From Paenibacillus anaericanus (GTDB lineage: Bacteria; Bacillota; Bacilli; Paenibacillales; Paenibacillaceae), in the NCBI RefSeq assembly GCF_003994475.1, contig NZ_RZNY01000030.1:364-60885 (forward strand): a DNA stretch of 60,522 nucleotides, given 5' to 3'. This document shows, piece by piece, positions 46,701 to 56,055 of the stretch (position 1 is its first letter; every line of letters begins with the position of its first letter). Position numbers and translations under genes: made by a program. The notes beneath the pieces were generated by a model. That model saw nothing but the letters and a program-made list of their open reading frames with translations. It ran no database searches and was not told the DNA's origin.

Positions 46701-49441
46701 TCATTTCCGGCAGTATAGAATAGTACCGGATTGCCGTTGCGATCATATGCCGCGCTGCCTGACCAGGCTCCATCCGGATCAAGGCTGCCAGCTTCAGGAG
46801 CAAGAGCAGGTCTCACATTTTCCCAATGAACCATATCTTCACTCACCCAATGGCCCCAATGGATTTGATGCCAGTATGGACCTTGCGGGTTATGCTGATA
46901 AAATAAATGGTATTTGCCGTTATAATAAATTGGTGCATGCGCTTCATTCATCCAGTTCTGCGGCGGCATTGCGTGGTACTGGGGACGGTGCTGATCTCCG
47001 TCAAACACACTTGGATCCTCATCAATATCGCCATTCGGGATTTCCGGAACCGAGCCGCCATGAAGCGCTTTCACATCCTCGTATTCAGTAAGGATCTCCT
47101 GAGGAGTAAGGGCTTTGTTCTGCAACTTCACTTCATCGATAAGTCCGCTAAACATATTGTAGGAGAATAAACCTGCCAACTCTACCGGTTTATTATTTTT
47201 ACCGATCATAAGATTTTCAGTAGATGGTGTAATCGGAATATCAACGGGGGTAGCTTGGGAAGCCACTTCCTCACCGTTCAAGTACAACTTAATGATTCCA
47301 TCCTTCTTGTCGAAAGTAGCTGCCATATAATTCCAATTGTATTTTTCTAATGGATGATCTTTGACCCATACCTGAATCCACTGGCCGCCAATACCGACCT
47401 GCATCGACCAAGTGCCGTGCCGGTACATGCCAAGCTCGAAGCCTTCCGCGTTATCTTGATCAGATTGGCTAATGATTGTAGACAGCTTGTTTCCGTCTCC
47501 CCATTCATAGCTACGTGGTGCAACCCAGGCTTCAAGCGTTATCGCATCACGTACTGGAACAACATTTTTTGCATTAATATCGATATCATTCGAGTAACCA
47601 TCAAACAGCAACGCCCCGCCTTTTACTCCGCGTGGAGTCCACCTAGGGTCTTTAGAGGCCATATACCTAGCATCGTTAAATACATAATTCACATCATGCT
47701 CAAGATTGCTTACTTCCTCAAGTGCCTTCTTTCCTGTCCCTTCGTCAAAATTCATGTAGAATATGTTGCCCACAGCATGAGTCTGAAAAGCATCAACAGA
47801 AATACTGGCTTGAATCGATTGATCGATAACTTTGATGTAAAGCTTCTTATTGTAGTATTCTTGCATTTTCCACGAAATTCTCTCATTTGCACTGACGTCC
47901 CCGGTCTTCTTGAGCAGCGTGTTAGTGCTGGCATCATATAGTGCAACGTAGGCATCCTCCGGATTGTCGACACCTAAAATTATGAAGTTAATCGTTCCGG
48001 TTCCCTGAAGCGTGAAGATGCCCGAGGTAATCGAGCCCCGTCCCTCCAATGAGGATTTGGCATAAAAGTTACCCTCTTTACCGGCCTCAGCTTCATTGGT
48101 TACTTGAAAAGCACTGCCATCAACGGTCCAACCATCAAAATTTCCGGTTTCAAAACCTGGATTCTGCATTTCGGTCGGCATAATGTTATCTGCCATGATT
48201 CCTTCTTCCGGTACGAGTTCATTAAAGGTGTTAAAAGCGTCCGCAAATATGAGTCCCCAATCCGAATCCCCATTATCGACAATCTCTATATATAGCTTCT
48301 TTCCGATAAACTTGGAGAGATCGGCTTTATATTGCTCCATATTCGCAAATCTCAAGCCCTGGACCGGATCCGGAAAGCCGGAATCGTTAAATTTGGTATT
48401 TCCGTACCTGGCAATCAAGTCTCCTGTATCCGCATCGATGACGCTCACGTACACTTGATCCGTGTGCTTGCCTCCGCCCAGTCTGAAGGTAATCCAGCCC
48501 GTTCCCCCCAGCTCGAAGATGCTGGAGCGAAGTACTCCGGTCGCAGATTCGGCATACTTCCAGCCGTTTAAATGATAACTGCCTTCCTGGTTGTACGGAA
48601 TTTGTTCCTCCCACCAGGTTGTTTCATCCGAAACGCTATTCGGACCGAAAGCATCGCCTTCAACTACTGTCCATCTCGATAAATCTCCGGTTTCAAAGCT
48701 AGGATTGTCAATTTGATAGCGTTTGAAATCCGGCTTGATATCCGTGGCGACAATTCCCTCGACCGGCTCGGATGGATGGTACATGAAGAAGGCGTCCGCA
48801 AATATCAGTCCCCAATCCGAGGTTGCATTATCGACGATCTCGACATACAGTTTTTTACCCAAATGTTCTGAAATATCCGCCTTATATTGCTCCATATTAG
48901 CAAGCCGCATGCCCTGATCGGGATTCGGGAAGCTAACGTCGGCGAATACACTGTTGCCATATCTGGCAATAACTTGCCCCGTATCAGCTTCTACGATATT
49001 GACATAGATCTTGTTAGGATTTTTTGCACCGCCAAGCTTGAAGCTGATCCAGCCGCTGCCGCCTAGCTCGAAGGTGCTGGAATGAAGTACACCAGTTGCA
49101 GCCTCATTAGACTTCCAACCGTTTAAATGATAGGCCCCTTCCTGGTTATACGGGATTTTTTCCGCCCACCACGTATTTTCATTCGATACGCTCTCCGAGC
49201 CAAACGCATCGCCTCTAACAACCTTCCAACCTGTCATATCCCCAGTTTCGAAACTGGGATTTTGGATTTGATAGACCGCATCCGTAGCGGATGACCCCAT
49301 ATTCGAGTTTAAATGGAGTTCCTTCCATACATCAGCCCCCGCTTCGGCTGCCGCCGGAATTCCGGGAACTACAAGCTGGAGTACCATAACCCATATAACC
49401 ATTTTGGAGATCCAAGACTTTCTATCCTTAACTTTTCTCAT
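43787..49441 (-). CDS. Cell-surface multidomain GH32 fructanase with SLH anchor
   Basis: An 1884-residue secreted enzyme. Signal peptide at about 1-34 (cleavage near AAAEA). Four related beta-sandwich modules starting N-x-x-F-E/A-T-G-D/N-x-x-G/R-W: about 59-222, 245-405, 425-553 and 1333-1487. LamG-like jelly roll about 555-785. GH32 five-blade propeller and C-terminal beta-sandwich about 815-1305, a Pro/Thr linker (about 1490-1512), a pre-anchor domain, then three SLH repeats (about 1703-1884). In GH32 the motif WMNDPNG reads W830-M-N-E833-A-H-A-P, so the nucleophile position holds Glu; R958-D-P and the acid/base Glu1020 (WELPV) are kept. It should degrade levan or inulin at the cell surface. 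It is the last gene of the operon; a cre-like site lies just upstream. Confidence 0.9.
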   Translation of the reverse strand: MRKVKDRKSWISKMVIWVMVLQLVVPGIPAAAEAGADVWKELHLNSNMGSSATDAVYQIQNPSFETGDMTGWKVVRGDAFGSESVSNENTWWAEKIPYNQEGAYHLNGWKSNEAATGVLHSSTFELGGSGWISFKLGGAKNPNKIYVNIVEADTGQVIARYGNSVFADVSFPNPDQGMRLANMEQYKADISEHLGKKLYVEIVDNATSDWGLIFADAFFMYHPSEPVEGIVATDIKPDFKRYQIDNPSFETGDLSRWTVVEGDAFGPNSVSDETTWWEEQIPYNQEGSYHLNGWKYAESATGVLRSSIFELGGTGWITFRLGGGKHTDQVYVSVIDADTGDLIARYGNTKFNDSGFPDPVQGLRFANMEQYKADLSKFIGKKLYIEIVDNGDSDWGLIFADAFNTFNELVPEEGIMADNIMPTEMQNPGFETGNFDGWTVDGSAFQVTNEAEAGKEGNFYAKSSLEGRGSITSGIFTLQGTGTINFIILGVDNPEDAYVALYDASTNTLLKKTGDVSANERISWKMQEYYNKKLYIKVIDQSIQASISVDAFQTHAVGNIFYMNFDEGTGKKALEEVSNLEHDVNYVFNDARYMASKDPRWTPRGVKGGALLFDGYSNDIDINAKNVVPVRDAITLEAWVAPRSYEWGDGNKLSTIISQSDQDNAEGFELGMYRHGTWSMQVGIGGQWIQVWVKDHPLEKYNWNYMAATFDKKDGIIKLYLNGEEVASQATPVDIPITPSTENLMIGKNNKPVELAGLFSYNMFSGLIDEVKLQNKALTPQEILTEYEDVKALHGGSVPEIPNGDIDEDPSVFDGDQHRPQYHAMPPQNWMNEAHAPIYYNGKYHLFYQHNPQGPYWHQIHWGHWVSEDMVHWENVRPALAPEAGSLDPDGAWSGSAAYDRNGNPVLFYTAGNDSLSPNQRTGLATPADLSDPNLEQWVKYPEPVTEQNGNGIHNEFRDPFVWYDEEVDKWYQLVTSGLQDFSSGTALVYVSDDMYNWEYKGPLYVSDRNLYPELGTVWELPVLLPLGQDSTGKQKHIFMVNPHEKPEHVAPANDVKRDVEVFYWIGTWDRDNFKFIPDQETPSKMDVGDGYLTAESGMVTPDGRTVVYSMVQNVRTPQAEYQAGWAHNLALPVSLSLDEHDELRIEPIQELQSLRGTKLVDFADKNMQTANQLIHNVKGDMLEIVMEIDPGDAQKFGLKVRRTDNGQEETLIYYDKTDGTFNVDRTKSSIDPDVRVDGIQGGYVELDGENLKLHIFLDRSVIEAFANYKKKLTTRVYVGRYDSLGLKVWADKDITVKSMEVWNMNALTGEPAPPVYVPDNWDNSVYTDITDLPNHDFATGDLTGWIPEGDAFQNVHVTHVQFFWDTIYFNPSQKIPGGYHLWGFNEAGGGDSLTGTLKSQNFVLGGNGVINFLVSGGRDLDKLYVALVRALDGKELFKETATNYEEYQRKIWDASQYIGEELYIKVVDQSTGGFGHFNVDDFNVPVKVKNPTDPTDPTEPIDPPAPSNPVDMDSSVRNGVTPSKPDSQNSLSFELAKGERQVLFPVKTAANDGKNALKIKHSGAEIEVSAEILKDLQGLVTREELERAQISFEIDILSADQIKELMERVQSKNKADISALGEIYTFKLSIVKADGTALKLEKFSKPVTIRLSLNENSRLALAGIHSIADDGSLEYAGGTYASDRMTAEVSHFSMYAILIYDKSFTDVHGSYWAHDVIKKMAAKQIVLGVSDTAFAPKQNVTRAEFVSFISRALRIKASNSTAFQDVDPTKWYASSIAAAYETGIITGKTKDTFAPEETISREEMAAMIYKAYLFQTGQNAAIHQMSNFKDAGTISGWAVDAVAAAQELGLISGRGKDLFMPQEKVNRAESAQIISRLLDKINK

Positions 49442-49464
49442 TCAAGAGCCCCTTTCACATTTAA

Positions 49465-49478
49465 TAAAGCGCTTTCAA
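49465..49478. promoter_or_regulatory. Candidate cre-like (CcpA) site before the surface GH32 gene
   Basis: TAAAGCGCTTTCAA, with a symmetric AAAGCGCTTT core, lies 24-37 bp upstream of the start codon. Its position inside the leader would permit roadblock repression by glucose. One consensus position differs. Confidence 0.5.
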
Positions 49479-49529
49479 TATGCAGGTGTAAACTTCCTGA
49501 ATGTATATTTTTCTCTAAGCCTACAGGCA

Positions 49530-49549
49530 AGAAGCGCCTAGGCGCTTCT
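49530..49549. other. 20-bp perfect palindrome at a stop codon
   Basis: AGAAGCGCCTAGGCGCTTCT directly abuts the stop codon of the 759-residue GH32 gene. It can form a tight stem but has no T-run behind it. It may be an attenuator or processing site in the operon between two GH32 genes. Confidence 0.5.
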
Positions 49550-51829
49550 CTACCAAATAGACTGCATATTCCATACTTCCATAGATTTAACAACGAGTTC
49601 GCCATCTCCCCAGATCTCTAGCCCCAAGGCATCCTCACGGCTCGGGTAAACCCGGGTCGTCAGGCTTTTCAATCCATTGGCATAGGCTTCAACCATAGAG
49701 CGGTCCAAATAGATGTGAAGCTTCAAATTCTCACCTAGAAGTTCCAACTTTCCGCCCTGAACCCCTTTGCATTTTTCTCCCGGATGCAGTGTCGTCTTCA
49801 TCCGATCCACCAAGAGGTTTGCTTCATTCAAATCATAATATAGCAGAGTTTCCTCTTCTCCATCGGGTGTACGCCGAACCTTGATTCCGAGTTGTGTGGC
49901 ACTAGCCGGTTCCAGCTCCACTTGAATCTCAAGCATGTCACCTTGAACATCCCTTAACAATACATTAGCCTCGGCCAATGACTTGTCATGGAACGATATC
50001 CGCTTAGCACCACGCAGGGATTGAAACTCTTGAATCGGCTCTATTCCCAGCCGTCCATCATCCCGCAAATACACGCTCAATGGCAAGCCGGCGTTATGAG
50101 CCCAGCCCGATTGATACTCCAGTTCGGACGTCCGGTCGCCTTGGGCGATCGTAAAGACGATGTTTCTGCCGGTCTTCGGATCCACCATTCCGCTCGGGCC
50201 GGTAAAATGGAAATCGCCAACGTCAATCAGTTCAGGCTCCTCCCGATCCGGAATGAACGAGAGATGTTCTTTATCAAGCCGCCCTATCCAATAGAACACC
50301 TCGACATCGGCACCTTTTCCCACAGGACTGACCAGTAGAAGATGCTTGTTCTCACCCTGCTTGTCGGTGCCAAGGGGAAGAAGGACAGGGAGCTCCCAGA
50401 TGGGTCCAAGATAGGGGAACTTCTGAATATCCGCTTGATAAAATGGTCCTTTGTATGTCCAATTCAGCATATCCTTGGATGCAAATGCCAACGCTGCTCC
50501 ACCTTCGCCTTCGATCCCCGATCCAACCAGGGCGAACCAGCCTTCATCGTCCTTCCACACGAACGGATCGCGAAAATCTCCGAATGCGCCCATTCCCTTC
50601 TTCTGTACAATGAGCGGCTCTGGATGTTTGACCCATTGAACCAGATCAGGGTCACCATCCCGTGAATAAGTGCTCCGGGCAAGTGCCACGCTTTGATTCG
50701 GCGAAGCACTGTCATTGCCCGCCGTAAAGAACAGGACCGGCAGACCGTCCGCATCATAAGTTGCGCTTCCCGACCAGATCCCGTCCGGTGCAAGCTGGTC
50801 CTTTTCAGGTGCCAGGGCCACGGGAAGATCACGCCAATGCACGAGATCCTTACTTACCCAATGTCCCCAATGGATCTGATAAAAGAACGGCCCTAACGGG
50901 TTATGCTGATAGAATAAATGATATTGCCCATCAAAATAGATCGGCGCATGCGGTTCGTTCATCCAATGAGCGGGTGGGCTGACATGATACTGCGGTCTGT
51001 GCCGATCAAGTAATAAAGGTGTGCGATCCAGCTTGATCTCCTCATATTGCACCAGCGGCTTGACGCCTCCATGCGCGGAATCCAGCACATGCCGGTAAGA
51101 GGCGGCCACTTCCTCAGCACTTAAAGCCCGGTTATATATTTTCAGTTCATCGATGATACCGCTAAACATCTGGAGGTTGAATACTTCCCCCCACAGGCTG
51201 CTGTGATTATTCTTGCCAATGAGCAGATCCGTGCCCGCTGCCTCGGCGAGGCGGGAACCGCGAGGCACGGCAGACGAAGCAATTTCACTGCCGTTCAAAT
51301 ACAGCTTGATTTCACCCTGATTCCCATCGAATACAGCGTTTACGTAAGACCATTCATTCTTAGGCAGCTCATTACCGTCCGGGGACCAGATTTCCGTCCA
51401 GCCCCCTTCTTCGAGTCCCACCTGAAAGGACCAACTGCCGTGTCGGAACATGCCAAGCAGATAACCCTGCTTGCGGTCCATGTTGTGGCGGTTCACAATG
51501 GCAGCCAACTTATCTTCATAGCCCCAATCATAGGTGCGCGGCGCAACCCATACACCGATGCTTAGTGCTGATAGAGATTCCGGCCCGCTGTTTGCGTCTC
51601 CCTCACTGACCGGATGGGCAATAGAAGTCGAGTAACCGTCGAACAGGAGCCCGCTTCCCGTTACTCCCTGTCTCCACTGCGGATCGGTCGGTTCGGTAAA
51701 CTTTGCTTGATTAAATACGTACTGAATCTCATCCCGGACTTGAGATACTTTCTCCAGAGCGCTTGCTCCGGCCCCTTCATTAAAAGGCCAATGCATGATT
51801 AATCCCTGATAATCCATTGGGTAGCTCAT
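49550..51829 (-). CDS. Cytoplasmic LamG-GH32 fructan hydrolase
   Basis: A 759-residue enzyme without signal peptide, consisting of an N-terminal LamG-like jelly roll (about 8-245) and a GH32 module (about 275-757). It is colinear with residues 555-1305 of the surface enzyme downstream, so the two arose by duplication. WMNDPNG reads W289-M-N-E292-P-H-A-P, again Glu at the nucleophile position; R420-D-P and Glu479 (WELPV) are conserved. Its ATG overlaps the stop of the kinase-GH32 gene (ATGA), ensuring coupled translation. It should act on imported fructo-oligosaccharides. The substitution could mean a distinct GH32 subgroup, so linkage specificity is uncertain. Confidence 0.88.
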   Translation of the reverse strand: MSYPMDYQGLIMHWPFNEGAGASALEKVSQVRDEIQYVFNQAKFTEPTDPQWRQGVTGSGLLFDGYSTSIAHPVSEGDANSGPESLSALSIGVWVAPRTYDWGYEDKLAAIVNRHNMDRKQGYLLGMFRHGSWSFQVGLEEGGWTEIWSPDGNELPKNEWSYVNAVFDGNQGEIKLYLNGSEIASSAVPRGSRLAEAAGTDLLIGKNNHSSLWGEVFNLQMFSGIIDELKIYNRALSAEEVAASYRHVLDSAHGGVKPLVQYEEIKLDRTPLLLDRHRPQYHVSPPAHWMNEPHAPIYFDGQYHLFYQHNPLGPFFYQIHWGHWVSKDLVHWRDLPVALAPEKDQLAPDGIWSGSATYDADGLPVLFFTAGNDSASPNQSVALARSTYSRDGDPDLVQWVKHPEPLIVQKKGMGAFGDFRDPFVWKDDEGWFALVGSGIEGEGGAALAFASKDMLNWTYKGPFYQADIQKFPYLGPIWELPVLLPLGTDKQGENKHLLLVSPVGKGADVEVFYWIGRLDKEHLSFIPDREEPELIDVGDFHFTGPSGMVDPKTGRNIVFTIAQGDRTSELEYQSGWAHNAGLPLSVYLRDDGRLGIEPIQEFQSLRGAKRISFHDKSLAEANVLLRDVQGDMLEIQVELEPASATQLGIKVRRTPDGEEETLLYYDLNEANLLVDRMKTTLHPGEKCKGVQGGKLELLGENLKLHIYLDRSMVEAYANGLKSLTTRVYPSREDALGLEIWGDGELVVKSMEVWNMQSIW

Positions 51830-54294
51830 GCATCATCCCTCCCTGCAGTCAGCTCAGCAGTGCTACCGGGAATAGTTATGGATTTAAGCGTATGGATCTG
51901 AAGCGAATTCAGTACAACCTGCCCTGATTGCGTGCTTACCTCAACATTCTCAATCGGAGCGTCAGGGAAAATTTGATCTGTCAGTGCAACCAGGCCATGA
52001 TCCGCATACACTTCAACCGAATTGCGGTCCAGCCAGATATTCAGCTTGATCTTTCCGTTCAACGCAGCCATTCCGGCACCGTGCTTGATAGCAAACGATG
52101 AGTGGAAATCCGTAACCCCCGATTTTGAACGGTCGATGAACAACCATTGGCGCTCAGGGTCAAATCCGATCACAATCTCGCTCTCCCCAGAGGACTTCAA
52201 CTCGAGACGAATCTCCTCACTGGATTGGATATCGATATCCGCTTCAATTTCCAACAAATCTTCGTTCACCTTATGCATAAAAGGGGTCTCTGGCGTAACA
52301 GTGACGTCATTCCAACGCATGGATTCTTTGCGCAGCTGCTCCATTTCCCGGACAGGCATTTGGGTCAATGTCACACCCTCGCCCCGGTCGGTCAGTGACA
52401 AAACGCGCGGTAGAGTCATAGCCCCTCTCCAGGAACCGGTAGGTGTCTCGTTGGCATACTTCCAGTTACTCATCCACCCGATGATCACGCGGCGTCCGTC
52501 TTGCTCAGGGATATCCGACCAGGTAACTCCCGCATAGTTGTCTCTACCATAATCCAACCACAGGATGTGATCAGCTTTATTGTCATTAATGAAGTTATTT
52601 CCGTCGAACTCTCCGATGAAATATTGCGTACGCGATCCTTCCTGACAATCGGGATTATCGCCGATGCTTATGATAAGTACCCATTTGGAACGCCCAGTGT
52701 CATCAATCGGCAATTCAAACAGATCAGGGCACTCCCAAACTCCGTCATGCGAACCTTCTCCTTTACCGAATTCACCGGTCAGCGACCATTCACGCAAATT
52801 TTCAGACCGGTAAAACCGGACATGGTCTCCCGCAACAAGAGCCATAATCCAACGCTCGCTTTGCGGATGCCAGAATACCTTCGGGTCCCGAAAGTCAACA
52901 AGCTCATCCTCTGTGAGGACGGGGTTCCCTTCATATTTGTGCCAGGTTTGGCCTTTATCGCTGCTGTATGCCAAGCTTTGCCGCTGGCGCGGCTGTCCGG
53001 TCTCCGGATGTGTATTCGCATGGGTAAAGAGCGCAACCAATCCATGAGAACCTTCGAACAATCCACTGCTATTCTTCCAATCCACCACACAGCATCCAGA
53101 GAAGATAGCGCCGTGCTCATCCGGGAACAGAGCGACCGGCAGATGCTCCCAATGAACCAGGTCTTTGCTTACTGCATGGCCCCAATGCATCGGCCCCCAT
53201 TTATTATCGTAAGGATGGTGCTGATAGAATAAATGATAGCTTCCCTCGTAAAATACTAATCCGTTCGGATCATTCAACCAGTGGGATGGAGGTGAAAAAT
53301 GAAAGCCCGGTCTGAAACGCTCATTATTGTGCTGTTTATTGGACTCTATCATCTGGTTGATCTCTTCTGTTGTCGGCATTGCGCCAAGAGCCCCCTTCCG
53401 TGTTGTTACCAATGCTCCGCCAGCATTAGCAAATGTCAGCATGCTAACGATTTGCTGGTTGGTCAGATCATTCAAAGAACTTCCCGTTTCCAGGATCTTA
53501 TACAACAAGCATCCCAGAAAAGCATCCCCGGCTCCGGTCGTGTCGATGACCTTTACTTGGAATCCCGGCACATATCCATCCTGACCAGCCAAACGGTAAT
53601 AGCAGCCTTTTTCCGCTAAAGTGACAACGATCAACGAGATATCAAATTGTTGCCCCAGCTCCAGTGAGCCTTTTTCAACATCGCTGGTACCCGTTATAAA
53701 AGAAAGCTCTTCTTCTGATATTTTCAAGATATCGGCATACTGCATGCCCCAAAAAATATTCTGCCTTGCTTCCTCCTTACTCTCCCATAACGCAAACCGG
53801 ATATTCGGATCGAAAGAGAGCAAAGTTCCTGCTTCCTTTGCCTTAAGAACGGCCGTCTTTGTTGCCGTACGGGCCGGTTCATGGGTCATGGACAACGAGC
53901 CAAAGTGTAGAGCCCGACACGATTCAATCCGATCGAGCGGGACATCCTTTGATTGTAAGAAGGTATCCGCTCCCGGCTTCCGGAAGAAGCTGAAGGAACG
54001 GTCTCCTTTGTCATCCAGATGAACAAATGCCAACGTTGTACTCGCTTCATTGGTAAAAGAAACGTCAGACACATCAACACCACACCTAAGCAGCGTGTTA
54101 TGCAGTAATGTACCGAATTGGTCCTCCCCAACCTTGCTAATCAATGCTGATCTGGTTCCTAATCGAGCTAAGGCAGCTGCTACGTTAGCCGGAGCTCCTC
54201 CGGGATTGCATTCAAATTGCTCGTTTCCCCCAGCTGTGCGACCCGCTGGAGTAAAATCTATCAATACTTCCCCGATAGCAATAACATCAAGCAC
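51826..54294 (-). CDS. Fused PfkB fructokinase and GH32 beta-fructosidase
   Basis: An 822-residue cytoplasmic fusion. Residues 1 to about 312 are a PfkB-family sugar kinase: signature 1 NPGGAPANVAAALARLG (about 30-46) and signature 2 DTTGAGDAFLG with catalytic Asp257, closest in style to fructokinases. After a short linker (about 313-327) comes a complete GH32 enzyme with canonical motifs: nucleophile Asp342 in HWLNDPNG, R469-D470-P471, and acid/base Glu521 in WECPD. GTG start with GGAG at 7 nt. Such a chain would hydrolyse sucrose or fructo-oligosaccharides and phosphorylate the released fructose. The joint is continuous in frame across the reading, with no sign of a lost stop. Fourth gene of the fructan operon. 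Confidence 0.9.
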   Translation of the reverse strand: MLDVIAIGEVLIDFTPAGRTAGGNEQFECNPGGAPANVAAALARLGTRSALISKVGEDQFGTLLHNTLLRCGVDVSDVSFTNEASTTLAFVHLDDKGDRSFSFFRKPGADTFLQSKDVPLDRIESCRALHFGSLSMTHEPARTATKTAVLKAKEAGTLLSFDPNIRFALWESKEEARQNIFWGMQYADILKISEEELSFITGTSDVEKGSLELGQQFDISLIVVTLAEKGCYYRLAGQDGYVPGFQVKVIDTTGAGDAFLGCLLYKILETGSSLNDLTNQQIVSMLTFANAGGALVTTRKGALGAMPTTEEINQMIESNKQHNNERFRPGFHFSPPSHWLNDPNGLVFYEGSYHLFYQHHPYDNKWGPMHWGHAVSKDLVHWEHLPVALFPDEHGAIFSGCCVVDWKNSSGLFEGSHGLVALFTHANTHPETGQPRQRQSLAYSSDKGQTWHKYEGNPVLTEDELVDFRDPKVFWHPQSERWIMALVAGDHVRFYRSENLREWSLTGEFGKGEGSHDGVWECPDLFELPIDDTGRSKWVLIISIGDNPDCQEGSRTQYFIGEFDGNNFINDNKADHILWLDYGRDNYAGVTWSDIPEQDGRRVIIGWMSNWKYANETPTGSWRGAMTLPRVLSLTDRGEGVTLTQMPVREMEQLRKESMRWNDVTVTPETPFMHKVNEDLLEIEADIDIQSSEEIRLELKSSGESEIVIGFDPERQWLFIDRSKSGVTDFHSSFAIKHGAGMAALNGKIKLNIWLDRNSVEVYADHGLVALTDQIFPDAPIENVEVSTQSGQVVLNSLQIHTLKSITIPGSTAELTAGRDDA

Positions 54295-54322
54295 AGTTTC
54301 TCTCCACCTATCATCTAGTTAT

Positions 54323-55948
54323 TTATTTTTTCAGATTTGCATTATAACGATCCAGTCCAGTTTGATAAATCTCCATTATTTCGTTTAAACCCATCTTTTC
54401 CAGTGTCTTCACATAGTTGTCCCATTGTTCATCCGTGCCGCCATCAACAATGAATTTACCTCTTTGAGTATTTACATACTTAATCAGTTCAGGCTCAATC
54501 TTATTGATTTTGTCTAATTCCTCTGGCTCAAAGAAGATACTTGGATAGTTTTCCTTTTCCATGTATGCATTGTAATATTCCTCTAAATCCTCAGCGCGCT
54601 GTTGGGCCCGTGGCTCCATATCTACAACTTTTCCGAAGTCCTCAAAAGTAATGACGCCAGGTCCGCCTGAACCTGGAGCAACCTTTTGACGGAACTCACC
54701 TGCAGAAGTTCCCTCAGGAAGCGGCAAGTTCACCAATTTCCCATTTTCGTCTTTCTCGTATACGATATCCAGTGGACCCCAATGGATTTGAGCGGCCATG
54801 TAAGGTTCATACTGCTCATCAATCCAACGCATTGTGACTTCTGGTTTACTGTTTTCTTTTGTAATTACAAAGGCCCCACGTCCCGGACCACCGCCATTAG
54901 CGCGTCCGATCGTTTGATCTCCATTTGGTCCTTTCAGCGGAGACAACAGAGCATAATCCTTACCGCGCTCAGTCCCGACAACCTCCTCGACTTCCCACCA
55001 GATATAAGATCCCAGCGTCTCATCTGTCGTTTTGCCTTTGGCCAGATACTGTGCTGCGTCCTGCGTGAAGGATTCCGGATCAATCAGACCCTGCTTATAC
55101 CACTTTTCATGGAAATAATTCAGAGCTTCCTTATATTCAGGCTGAGTAGCGGTAAAAATTACTTTTCCATCGCGAACGACTCTATGCTCAAGGTTATCCG
55201 GAAGTCCGAATGCCCCGAAAATTCCAGCAATATCCATACACCACTGCATGTGCATAAAGCTTAACGGGATTTCATCTTGCTTACCATTGCCATTCGGATC
55301 CTGCGTTTTAAAAGCAAGTAGTGCTCCCGTGTATTCATCCAGTGTTTGTGGCATTTTCAGACCAAGCTTATCAAGCCAACTTTTATTTATGACATGAAAG
55401 AAGGGGTTGGTTCCAAGATTATTATCTTCCCAAGATGGCAGCCCATAGATGTGCCCATCCGGCGCCGTGATCGATGATTTGATGTCAGGCCGGCGGTTAA
55501 GAAGCGCTTTCAAATTAGGCGCATATTGATCAATTAAATCCTCCAGCGGAATAATGGTTCCGTCTTTACCGTAACTGATTAGCTCGTAATCGGTAAATCC
55601 AGCTCCGTAGAATGCATCCGGCAAATCCCCGCTCGCGAGTAACAAGTTTTTCTTTTCTAGATAATCAGTGTCAGGAATGTTCTTCCAGTTGATCTTCACG
55701 TTTGTATCCTTTTCCAGCCGCTTGAAGATTTCCATCTCCGAATACTCGGGTGCCAATGCAGCTTTCGGAGATACCATTGTTAATGACACTGCTTCGTTAA
55801 CAATCGGAAGACCGACTTTATTGAAATTTGCTTCTTGATCCGGACTATTTGCCTGATTTTTTGACCCATTACCGCTACCCGAACATCCGCCGAGCACAAA
55901 CGCCCCGGCTAACACAAGAATCCCTGCATTTTTGAATACTGATTTCAT
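54323..55948 (-). CDS. Fructan ABC transporter substrate-binding lipoprotein
   Basis: A 541-residue family 1 solute-binding protein. Signal peptide with lipobox VLGGC (Cys22) and a Ser/Gly/Asn-rich tether. ATG has GGGAGG 9 nt upstream. It follows the two permease genes and precedes the kinase-GH32 gene by 28 bp, so it should present fructo-oligosaccharides produced by the surface enzyme. It differs clearly from the lipoprotein at 4922-6556. Ligand inferred from operon content. Confidence 0.9.
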   Translation of the reverse strand: MKSVFKNAGILVLAGAFVLGGCSGSGNGSKNQANSPDQEANFNKVGLPIVNEAVSLTMVSPKAALAPEYSEMEIFKRLEKDTNVKINWKNIPDTDYLEKKNLLLASGDLPDAFYGAGFTDYELISYGKDGTIIPLEDLIDQYAPNLKALLNRRPDIKSSITAPDGHIYGLPSWEDNNLGTNPFFHVINKSWLDKLGLKMPQTLDEYTGALLAFKTQDPNGNGKQDEIPLSFMHMQWCMDIAGIFGAFGLPDNLEHRVVRDGKVIFTATQPEYKEALNYFHEKWYKQGLIDPESFTQDAAQYLAKGKTTDETLGSYIWWEVEEVVGTERGKDYALLSPLKGPNGDQTIGRANGGGPGRGAFVITKENSKPEVTMRWIDEQYEPYMAAQIHWGPLDIVYEKDENGKLVNLPLPEGTSAGEFRQKVAPGSGGPGVITFEDFGKVVDMEPRAQQRAEDLEEYYNAYMEKENYPSIFFEPEELDKINKIEPELIKYVNTQRGKFIVDGGTDEQWDNYVKTLEKMGLNEIMEIYQTGLDRYNANLKK

Positions 55949-56055
55949 TGTACATAACCTCCCTTTTATTCATCGCAAGCTAAAGTCATACATTGCCTTT
56001 CCCCGTATTATCTGAATATTGCTACACATCCCCCCTTTCAAGCTCCATGTCAATA

